This document shows, one piece after another, positions 1-5,378 of a stretch of DNA of 5,378 bases (within the stretch, counting starts at the first letter, position 1; each line of letters begins with the position of its first letter). The notes beneath the pieces were generated by a model. The model did no database searches. It saw only the letters and a program-made list of their open reading frames with translations, and was not told the DNA's origin. This DNA comes from an uncultured Alistipes sp. (GTDB lineage: Bacteria > Bacteroidota > Bacteroidia > Bacteroidales > Rikenellaceae): the NCBI GenBank assembly GCA_900766655.1, contig CAAFWE010000293.1:1-5378 (forward strand), given 5' to 3'. The position numbers were made by a program, and so were the translations under genes.

Positions 1-2799
1 CGATGCGGGATAGTTTACTGTTACACCATCAACAGCTGGAAGACCCTTAACACCATACTGGTCACCACCGATAAGCTGGTTGAAAGGAATGCACTCCATG
101 CAGTGTACATTATCAGTGCTGTGGTCACGGTCTGCAGCGATACCGCCATAAGCATAACCAGCCTCAACACGCACTGCGCGCTCACCACTCTTGCGGCAAT
201 AGTGGTAGTTCATCCAGCCACCATAGTTTACAACAACATTGTTGAATGAGAGGTTATACTGTGACAAGTCTGGGTAGTTCTTACCATCAATTGTTGTAGT
301 CTTCTGGCAACGACCGATAATCATACCGCACATACGGTAGTTGTAGTAGTCGTAAGAAGCAGTACAGTCGTTGTAAGCGTCGATGCGGCAGTTGATAGTT
401 ACGTTCTCGAAGTTGTAAGTTGCGCCTGGCTCAGCCTGACCAACGATACCACCAATCGACGAGTCGAACGAACCCCAAAGACCGCCCAAAACTGCATCCT
501 CACCAATTGTGATGTTCTTGAATGTGTAGTTACCAGCACCTGACCAACCGATGATACCACCACAGCCATTGTTGTAAGTTGCAGCAACACCGCTATTAAT
601 AGTAATATTCTCGAATACGCAGTCGCCTGTTGCGCTACCAGCGATGAATGAAACATCACCACCCTCGATGTAGCTCTCGCTACCCTCGATAACAACATTC
701 TTTACAGTTGCACCATCAAGTGAACCGAACAAGCCGTATGAGCCATATACACCCCATTCATAGCCGAGATCCCAACCATTCTGGTAAAGATTCCTGATAG
801 TATGACCCTGACCATCGAATGTACCCTTAAATGGCTTGCCACCATTATATTTAGTATCACCAATAGGACGGAAAGTAACAGGGTCGCTATCTGCCATAGC
901 AGTAACATCCTTGAAGTAGAGGTCAATATCACCAGTCAACTTAAGGGTCTTACCCTCAAAATCATTACCGCTATTTGCAGTCTCAACAAAGGCAGCAAAA
1001 TCAGCAACGTCCTCAATAGCTAATTCTGTTTTAGTATCATCATACCAAGTATCATCAGAAATCTTTGCGATGAAAGCGTCATAGTTTTCAATAGCAGGAT
1101 AAACCACATACTCATCAGCACCTGTCAAAGTGTATGTACCTGTAGGAGCTACATACGCTGCATCATCGCTACCGTTTGTGATAACAACCTGATAAGGAGG
1201 ATTAGCATTAGCTGTAAGATTATTTGTGCCCTCCAAAGCGATAGTGTTGTTCTTACCTGTCATCTTGCGGACAATGAAAGGCTGAGTAGCAGTTACAGTA
1301 TTGTCCTTAACTGTAATACCATAGTTGTCTGTGTTACCATCGAAACGGATACCGTAAGCCTCAACATTGATAGTAGAGCCCTTAACAGTAGCAGCCTTAA
1401 CCTGCTTGAAAGCAACACCATTCTTACAGTTTGTGATGGTTGCATTCTCAACGGTTACGCTCTCGTCGCAGCTCTGTGCCTGGAGCAAAGAGTGCATATT
1501 TGTAGCAGTACAGTTCTTAACTACTACGTTCTTCGAAGCCTTAACCTGTACACCTACTACAGATGGGTACTCTGTGCTACGTGTTACGCCTGCTTCGAAA
1601 GAGCAATTCTCAACAGTGATGTTGTTTGAGTAGCGCTGGCTACCATTCTCGAGAGCCTCTACAAAGTTCTCCTCAGCATTGTTTGTAACGAAGTTGATGT
1701 TCTGGAGAGTCAATGAAGCACCCGCGTGGAAGTTCGAGTTGCCGTGTACCTTGATAGTACCATTGTAAGTGTGTTTACCACCATTGATTACAATCTGGCG
1801 ATTAGGCTTCTGTACATCTACTACATCACCTACAATATCACGACCCAAAGTGATGTTGGTAACACCCTCACCAGCCTCGTCGAGGAGCTGCTGCAACTGC
1901 TTCTCGTCCATTGCTACGAGACCTGTCTCGAGAGTACCGTCGTACTCAGGCTTGATCTCAACGTTGATCTCAACGTCGCTAGTGAGCAACTGACCATAGA
2001 TGTTGGTGCGGTAGTTGCGCTGAACAGGTACCGAACCTACAGTGCGAGTCTTAGCGTCTGCGCCATCGGTATAAGTGAACTCTACGTCAACAACCTCCTT
2101 CTCGCTATCAACGAGCAAGTAGTTCATTGCCAAGTACTCATAACCAGCAACTGGGAAAGTCTCGGTCTTTGCAATCTCAGCAGTACCGAAGTTAACCTCA
2201 GTCATAGTATTATCATCAACTGTGCCATCCCAAAGGTTGAGAGTTGTGTAAACATTCTTAACGGTTACAGCCGAGTGAGTAGGAGTGTAACCAGCCTCAG
2301 TAGCTGTAGTGTAGTCATTAGTACCGATGTTGAGCTGAGCGAATGGACGACGGAGCTCGATAGTCTCGGTCTGCGCACCCTTGACTTCGAATGGGTGAAC
2401 AGCATAGAATGCATCGAGGTTCTCGTCATTACAAGCTACGCCATCATAGTTTACAGTCATTGTCTTAGCGCCGAAATTAACGGTGTAAGGTGCATCGTCA
2501 TTGTCAGCCCAGAAGATAGCGGTGTAAGAGTTACCGGTAACGAGCTTGAGCTCAACCTTTGTGGTGAGATTGATAGTCTCATTTGTCTTTGTGAGAGCTG
2601 TCAACTCAGCACCAGTCTCATCATAGATAGCATACTGCAAGCGAGTTGCAGTAGTACCATCGCTGTAAGCACGGGTAGGTGTGCCAACCTCGAAGGTAAC
2701 ATCCACCTCACCACCTGCAACGACACCAACCTCGTTGATGTCGGTCTGGCAAGCAACCATTGCAAAGGCTGCAGCCAATACTAGGAAAAGTTTTTTCAT
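1..2799 (-). CDS. Large surface lipoprotein: DUF6562/fimbrillin-like domain + beta-helix + GLUG-type repeats (3' end outside window)
   Basis: The frame is open for 933 codons from ATG at 2799 to the left edge, with no stop, so the C terminus is missing. Residues 1-16 are a lipoprotein signal (MKKLFLVLAAAFAMVA) with Cys17 as the lipid-modified residue; the acidic QTDINE after it could favour surface export. Residues ~25-276 form a fimbrillin-like module that I recognise as DUF6562, with RPFAQL at 151-156 and VPVQRNYRTN around R261. Residues ~330-520 show beta-helix coils of the type ITVENCSF, with Cys399, Cys430 and Cys458 at matching coil positions. From ~599 there is a GLUG-type region: DFAAFVETANSG, LTGDIDL (621-627), GTFDGQGHTI (to 668), YGLFGS (688-693), GGIIGW (747-752), GGIVGQ (783-788). 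The end seen is rich in Tyr and Cys. No enzyme motif is visible; adhesion or glycan contact is inference. The start is set by the signal peptide and by the paralogue at 3099-4721. There is no Shine-Dalgarno sequence, as is usual in this phylum. Confidence 0.9.
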   Translation of the reverse strand, partial: MKKLFLVLAAAFAMVACQTDINEVGVVAGGEVDVTFEVGTPTRAYSDGTTATRLQYAIYDETGAELTALTKTNETINLTTKVELKLVTGNSYTAIFWADNDDAPYTVNFGAKTMTVNYDGVACNDENLDAFYAVHPFEVKGAQTETIELRRPFAQLNIGTNDYTTATEAGYTPTHSAVTVKNVYTTLNLWDGTVDDNTMTEVNFGTAEIAKTETFPVAGYEYLAMNYLLVDSEKEVVDVEFTYTDGADAKTRTVGSVPVQRNYRTNIYGQLLTSDVEINVEIKPEYDGTLETGLVAMDEKQLQQLLDEAGEGVTNITLGRDIVGDVVDVQKPNRQIVINGGKHTYNGTIKVHGNSNFHAGASLTLQNINFVTNNAEENFVEALENGSQRYSNNITVENCSFEAGVTRSTEYPSVVGVQVKASKNVVVKNCTATNMHSLLQAQSCDESVTVENATITNCKNGVAFKQVKAATVKGSTINVEAYGIRFDGNTDNYGITVKDNTVTATQPFIVRKMTGKNNTIALEGTNNLTANANPPYQVVITNGSDDAAYVAPTGTYTLTGADEYVVYPAIENYDAFIAKISDDTWYDDTKTELAIEDVADFAAFVETANSGNDFEGKTLKLTGDIDLYFKDVTAMADSDPVTFRPIGDTKYNGGKPFKGTFDGQGHTIRNLYQNGWDLGYEWGVYGSYGLFGSLDGATVKNVVIEGSESYIEGGDVSFIAGSATGDCVFENITINSGVAATYNNGCGGIIGWSGAGNYTFKNITIGEDAVLGGLWGSFDSSIGGIVGQAEPGATYNFENVTINCRIDAYNDCTASYDYYNYRMCGMIIGRCQKTTTIDGKNYPDLSQYNLSFNNVVVNYGGWMNYHYCRKSGERAVRVEAGYAYGGIAADRDHSTDNVHCMECIPFNQLIGGDQYGVKGLPAVDGVTVNYPAS
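1972..2799 (-). repeat. Diverged direct repeat, copy A (5' part of the large lipoprotein gene)
   Basis: This 828-base stretch encodes residues 1-276 and aligns along its length with 3894-4721 in the same orientation. Examples are the near-identical stretches around 2220-2275 versus 4141-4196 and 2146-2166 versus 4071-4091, and the signal-peptide codons. It reflects a gene duplication; beyond it the two genes diverge strongly. Confidence 0.85.
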
Positions 2800-2853
2800 A
2801 GCGTTTGTGTTAATTAAAAGTTTGTAAAAAAATGAATAAAAGTTTGTTTGATG

Positions 2854-2861
2854 TAAATTTA
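2854..2861 (-). promoter_or_regulatory. Possible second -7 box close to the large lipoprotein gene
   Basis: The minus strand reads GCATAAATTTA, a 7 of 8 match to TAnnTTTG, ending 54 bases before the start codon. It shares the ten bases GCATAAATTT with the -7 region of the upstream paralogue's promoter. However, the place where a -33 TTTG should be (about 2882-2885) reads GGGT, so the site is weak. It may be a decayed copy of the ancestral duplicated promoter, or chance in AT-rich DNA. Confidence 0.25.
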
Positions 2862-2888
2862 TGCTCAATATAACTGCTCTAACCCATT

Positions 2889-2973
2889 GAAAATGAACGC
2901 TTTACAAGCAAAATACCCCCCCCCCTATGGTAGTAGGAGGAGGGGGTATAACCCCATAATTCGTTCAATTTTC
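2889..2973 (-). other. Structured leader: nested imperfect inverted repeat
   Basis: An outer pair of arms, 2889-2899 (GAAAATGAACG) and 2962-2973 (CGTTCAATTTTC), can form 11 base pairs with one bulged base. Inside, 2913-2920 (ATACCCCC) pairs perfectly with 2942-2949 (GGGGGTAT), and the stem continues imperfectly through the rest of the C run against GGAGGA, leaving a loop around 2927-2935. On the transcript, the CCCCC at 2946-2942 could instead pair with GGGG at 2955-2952, so two stems compete. In the minus-strand sense the C/G stem is followed by TATTTT, a poor T tract. The predicted start point of the upstream promoter falls at about 2972-2975, so the mRNA would begin with this fold. Role unknown: mRNA 5' stabiliser, attenuator, protein site or small repeat element are all possible. 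Confidence 0.6.
2916..2925. repeat. Homopolymer run of ten C (ten G on the coding strand)
   Basis: Ten consecutive C on the plus strand, the longest G/C run in the window. It lies within the leader of the large lipoprotein gene, ~117 bases before its start codon, and forms one arm of the inner hairpin. Runs of this length are prone to slipped-strand changes in many bacteria. Being outside the coding sequence, a length change could alter RNA folding or spacing but not the reading frame. Confidence 0.85.
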
Positions 2974-2978
2974 CAAAG

Positions 2979-3010
2979 CAAATTTAGAAATAATATCTCT
3001 AACAACCAAC
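2979..3010 (-). promoter_or_regulatory. Bacteroidetes-type promoter for the large lipoprotein gene
   Basis: The minus strand has an exact -7 box TAAATTTG (2986-2979) matching TAnnTTTG, and GTTG at 3010-3007 as the -33 box, separated by 20 bases. This is the same gap as in the promoter of the paralogue. It lies just past the terminator of the upstream gene. Transcription would start at about 2972-2975, giving a leader of roughly 175 bases that includes the inverted repeat at 2889-2973. Confidence 0.6.
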
Positions 3011-3040
3011 GATTTATGCAAAAAAATGCGGTCAACCACC

Positions 3041-3076
3041 AAAAAAAATTGCGCCCCTCGCATTGAGGAGCGCAAT
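3041..3076 (-). terminator. Rho-independent terminator of the 540-residue lipoprotein gene
   Basis: Starting 22 bases after the stop codon, the minus strand has ATTGCGCTCCTC (3076-3065), a five-base loop (3064-3060), then GAGGGGCGCAAT (3059-3048): a 12-pair stem with one G-T wobble. Eight T follow (3048-3041; the first overlaps the stem end). This is a textbook intrinsic terminator and implies that the two lipoprotein genes are separate transcripts. Confidence 0.92.
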
Positions 3077-3098
3077 ATGCTAAAGAAACTCTAACGGA

Positions 3099-4721
3099 TT
3101 ATTTCAAACCCTGAGCTGCCTCTGGAGTCCAGTCAGCACCGTCCTTAGTGTTACCACTAACAACCTTGTTTGCAGCAGTTACCTCGAACCACTTGCTGTC
3201 CTTACCATCGTGACCAGCACTGTTGGTGATGGTGTTATTGGTAAAGGTGAAGAGTCCGCTGAGTGTGCCAGTCTTAACCAAACCATCAGATACACTGTTG
3301 AAAGTACAGTTGTTAACGGTCAAGTCGCCATTGTAACCATACTGTGGCATAATAACCCAAGAGTTGATGTTCTGGAAAGTACAACCCTCAACAACCAACG
3401 ATGCGTAACCGCCACCGCTGATAGTCTGGATAGCATAGCCCAAGTTGCTGAAGCTACAATTCTTAACAGTAATGGTAGCATTTGGATTTTGACCAACGAT
3501 ACCGTAGCTGCCCTTTTTACCGTCGCCCTCGAAGTTGCTGTCCTCGATTACGAGATTGTTGATATCAGCAGCAGGGTCGATTACAACGCAAGCACCTTGC
3601 TTCTGGTTTTTGCCAGTTACAAAATCAAAATCAATATTCTTGATGGTTACGTTCTCAAGCTTAGTGTTAGCATCAGTTACAAAACGTACAGCGTTTGTCA
3701 AGTAAGCATCGATTGTAACATCCTTCACCTCTGCAAGTGCAATATCACCTACTACCTGATTCGAGAGTACAACTGTACTACCAGCCTCTGCATCAGCAAG
3801 AACAAGACCCAACTCATCAACACTATTTACAATGGTTGTTTTAACATTGTAATCTGGATTCTCATAATCAGGAACGATAATCACGTTGAAATCAACATCG
3901 CTAGTGAACAACTGACCGAAGATGTTGGTACGATAGTTACGCTGAACTGGCACCGAGCCTACGATACGAGTCTTAGGAGTTGCGTTAGCCTCGCCATAGC
4001 CAAACTCGATCTCGACCAAAGCCTTGTCAGTAGCAACGAGCAAGTAGTTCATCGACAAGTAGTCGTAGTTTGCAACTGGGAAAGTCTCGGTAGTTGGGAT
4101 TGCTGCATAGTCGAAAGTCACCTCGCGACTGCCACCAACAGTACCATCCCAAAGGTTGAGTGTAGAGTAAACATTCTTAACTGTTACAGCCGACAAAGTA
4201 GGCTCATAGCCAGCCGACTGAGCCGCATCATAGTCGTTAGTACCGATGTTGAGCTGTGCGAAAGGACGCTTGAGCTCGATAACCTCGGTCTGAGCACCAG
4301 TTACGGTGAAGGTGTGCCACTTGTAGAATGCGTCACGAGCCTCGTCGTTGCTGAGTGGGTTGGTGTAGTCAACAGTCATTGTCTTGTTAGCGAAATCAAC
4401 TGAGTAAGGCGCATTAGGAGCAGCTGCCCAGAAGATTACTGCATAGCTGTTGCCTGTAACGAGCTGGAGCTCAACGGTAGTGCTACCGTGAATCTCGCCA
4501 TCGGTAACGGTGAGGTCGTTGAGCAATGTGCCCGCCTCATCATAGACAGCATACTGCAAGTGAGTTGCACTTGTACCATCGCTGTAAACACGGCTCGCAA
4601 CATCTGGAGTCTGAACCTGGAATGAAACAACTGCGTTGCCCGATACGCGAACATCGTTAAGATCGGTCTGGCAAGCTACCACAGCAAATGCTGCAGCCAA
4701 AACTAGTAAAAGCTTTTTCAT
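3099..4721 (-). CDS. Surface lipoprotein: DUF6562/fimbrillin-like domain + short right-handed beta-helix
   Basis: A complete gene of 540 residues. Residues 1-16 are a lipoprotein signal (MKKLLLVLAAAFAVVA) ending at Cys17, followed by QTDLND, an acidic stretch that in Bacteroidetes can direct lipoproteins to the cell surface. Residues ~25-283 are the fimbrillin-like module (I recognise DUF6562), with RPFAQL at 152-157 and GSVPVQRNYRTNI at 255-267. Residues ~298-525 form a beta-helix: coils begin near 355 (LENVTIKNIDF), 388 (NNLVIEDSNF), 415 (ATITVKNCSF), 439 (YASLVVEGCTF), 464 (NGDLTVNNCTF) and 488. Cys422, Cys447 and Cys472 are exactly 25 residues apart. No catalytic residues of polysaccharide lyases are evident, so a binding or structural role is more likely; that is inference. 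ATG at 4721 is preferred over the ATG at 4772, which would add 17 residues before the signal peptide and has no counterpart in the paralogue. It has its own promoter and terminator. Confidence 0.93.
   Translation of the reverse strand: MKKLLLVLAAAFAVVACQTDLNDVRVSGNAVVSFQVQTPDVASRVYSDGTSATHLQYAVYDEAGTLLNDLTVTDGEIHGSTTVELQLVTGNSYAVIFWAAAPNAPYSVDFANKTMTVDYTNPLSNDEARDAFYKWHTFTVTGAQTEVIELKRPFAQLNIGTNDYDAAQSAGYEPTLSAVTVKNVYSTLNLWDGTVGGSREVTFDYAAIPTTETFPVANYDYLSMNYLLVATDKALVEIEFGYGEANATPKTRIVGSVPVQRNYRTNIFGQLFTSDVDFNVIIVPDYENPDYNVKTTIVNSVDELGLVLADAEAGSTVVLSNQVVGDIALAEVKDVTIDAYLTNAVRFVTDANTKLENVTIKNIDFDFVTGKNQKQGACVVIDPAADINNLVIEDSNFEGDGKKGSYGIVGQNPNATITVKNCSFSNLGYAIQTISGGGYASLVVEGCTFQNINSWVIMPQYGYNGDLTVNNCTFNSVSDGLVKTGTLSGLFTFTNNTITNSAGHDGKDSKWFEVTAANKVVSGNTKDGADWTPEAAQGLK
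3894..4721 (-). repeat. Diverged direct repeat, copy B (5' part of the 540-residue lipoprotein gene)
   Basis: Partner of 1972-2799, also 828 bases and encoding residues 1-276 of this protein. Conserved residues keep the same numbering at the end (R261, N262, Y263, R264 in both). Small insertions and deletions are visible near residues 24-44, for example GTPTRAYSDG against PDVASRVYSDG. Confidence 0.85.
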
Positions 4722-4797
4722 AGTGTTAAAAGTAAAATGTTTGATAAATATTCTCAGTTTCGTGGCGAACACCCGATTAAATATAGGTATTCCACCG

Positions 4798-4829
4798 CAA
4801 ATTTATGCAGAAAAATTTATTCACGCAAA
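4798..4829 (-). promoter_or_regulatory. Bacteroidetes-type promoter for the 540-residue lipoprotein gene
   Basis: On the minus strand TTTG (4829-4826) and TAAATTTG (4805-4798) are separated by 20 bases, matching the -33 / TAnnTTTG -7 consensus exactly. The expected start is near 4792, giving a leader of about 70 bases with no strong hairpin. The rest of the gap 4722-4894 is AT-rich. I see no convincing terminator after the exporter gene: a GGC/GCC mini-stem at 4850-4860 before a T run is too weak to call. A small palindrome, GCAAA-TAT-TTTGC (4825-4837), overlaps the -33 box and could be an operator or chance. Confidence 0.75.
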
Positions 4830-4894
4830 TATTTTGCAATAAAAAATGAGGCGCACAGCCAAAAGATGATACAAAAAGGATGCCGAAGAGGGAG

Positions 4895-5378
4895 TTAAGA
4901 CAACTTCTCCATACGACGAATCTTGCGCATCTGCCATACGAAGAGCACCGCAGCCAAGAGAATCGAGGCGGTGTCGGCGATAGGCATCGAAATCCATACG
5001 CCATAGGCTCCGAGCGAGCGTGGCAAAAACCACAACAGAGGCAAGAGGAAGAGAAGCTGACGAGTGAGCGACATAAAGATAGCCAACTGCGCCTTGCCGA
5101 TATACTGGAAGAAACCACCCACAACAACCTGAAAACCAACGAGTGGGAACATCACCAGAATGAGGCGCATACCCTGTGCCGCAGCGGTGACCATAAGTTG
5201 CTCGTCGCCACCCTTCGACGAGTCGACAAAGGCGCGTGCAATAGACTCTGGAGCAAGCTCACCCAAGAGGAATCCGAGTGTGGCAATGACCACGCCACAG
5301 CAGATGGTCATAAAGACCGTCTTGCGTACTCGGCCATAGTTCTTTGCGCCATAGTTGTAGCCCACGATAGGTTGCATA
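4895..5378 (-). CDS. MATE-family multidrug/metabolite exporter, C-terminal part (5' end outside window)
   Basis: The last ~161 residues of an inner-membrane MATE transporter, a family that exports drugs or metabolites using Na+ or H+ gradients and is usually about 440-460 residues long. The visible part begins at the family hallmark of the second half, QPIVGYNYGAKNYGRVRK, which in full-length members is internal. The Met at 5377 is therefore not the start, and the frame continues past the right edge. Four hydrophobic segments follow: VFMTICCGVVIATLGFLLG, MRLILVMFPLVGFQVVVGGF, LLFLLPLLWFL and a last one near ADTASILLAAVLFVWQM. These are separated by short basic loops, and the protein ends in a basic tail (RKIRRMEKLS), as expected for the C-terminal bundle. 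Substrate cannot be told. It has the same orientation as the lipoprotein genes, but the strong promoter in the 173-base gap downstream argues that they are independent. Confidence 0.9.
   Translation of the reverse strand, partial: MQPIVGYNYGAKNYGRVRKTVFMTICCGVVIATLGFLLGELAPESIARAFVDSSKGGDEQLMVTAAAQGMRLILVMFPLVGFQVVVGGFFQYIGKAQLAIFMSLTRQLLFLLPLLWFLPRSLGAYGVWISMPIADTASILLAAVLFVWQMRKIRRMEKLS

Noticed and set aside
399..932. Short minus-strand open frames inside the GLUG region (399-698, 702-932)
   Set aside because: They lie in another frame of a continuous coding sequence and show no features of their own.
1726..2784. 352-codon plus-strand open frame opposite the large lipoprotein gene
   Set aside because: It is in exact codon register with the minus-strand gene and exists because that gene rarely uses TTA, CTA or TCA codons. 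The translation has no recognisable domain and no promoter or start signal.
2889..2973. Inverted repeat read as an invertible promoter (phase-variation DNA switch)
   Set aside because: The arms are short and imperfect, the spacer is only ~62 bases, the best promoter lies outside it, and no invertase gene is in the window. Not excluded, but not supported.
3210..4403. 397-codon plus-strand open frame opposite the smaller lipoprotein gene
   Set aside because: Same cause: codon-register shadow of a real gene with signal peptide, domain structure, promoter and terminator.
4722..4772. 17-residue N-terminal extension of the smaller lipoprotein (ATG at 4772)
   Set aside because: It would place a basic stretch before a normal signal peptide, and the paralogue starts at the equivalent of the internal Met.
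4777..5139. 120-codon minus-strand open frame overlapping the exporter gene and promoter
   Set aside because: It is out of frame with the clear MATE coding sequence, rich in Cys, Ser and Arg as expected of an off-frame read, and overlaps the promoter.
1..5378. CRISPR array, tRNA/rRNA, insertion sequence or integrase
   Set aside because: No regularly spaced direct repeats, RNA gene signatures, transposase-like sequence or terminal repeats were seen on either strand.

Overview
The window looks like a gut-type Bacteroidales chromosome (Bacteroides, Alistipes or Prevotella-like; the genus cannot be fixed from the sequence alone). The evidence is two lipoproteins with fimbrillin-like N-terminal domains, GLUG-type and beta-helix surface domains, start codons without Shine-Dalgarno sequences, and promoters that match the Bacteroidetes -33 / -7 pattern (TAnnTTTG). 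Every gene I can support is on the minus strand, so transcription runs from right to left.

From right to left: 4895-5378 holds the C-terminal third of a MATE-family membrane exporter whose start lies outside the window. A 173-base gap (4722-4894) carries a strong promoter, TTTG plus TAAATTTG with a 20-base gap. Next is a complete 540-residue lipoprotein gene (3099-4721): lipoprotein signal, DUF6562/fimbrillin-like domain, then a short right-handed beta-helix. A clear intrinsic terminator (3041-3076) ends that transcript. The 299-base gap 2800-3098 then holds a second exact TAAATTTG promoter and, just after its expected start point, an 85-base imperfect inverted repeat containing a run of ten C/G pairs. 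It leads into a second, larger lipoprotein gene, open from 2799 to the left edge (933 codons seen, no stop). That protein has the same N-terminal ~276 residues, then a beta-helix, then a GLUG-type repeat region.

The two lipoproteins are tandem paralogues. Their first 828 bases are clearly related at DNA level, while the C-terminal parts differ in length and content. I read them as two cell-surface proteins on a shared anchor and fimbrillin-like module that display different solenoid domains, each transcribed from its own promoter. The most unusual part is the structured, homopolymer-containing leader of the larger gene, which could be a regulatory or phase-variable element. The MATE gene is probably an unrelated neighbour. 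Long plus-strand open frames opposite the lipoprotein genes are shadows caused by codon avoidance.
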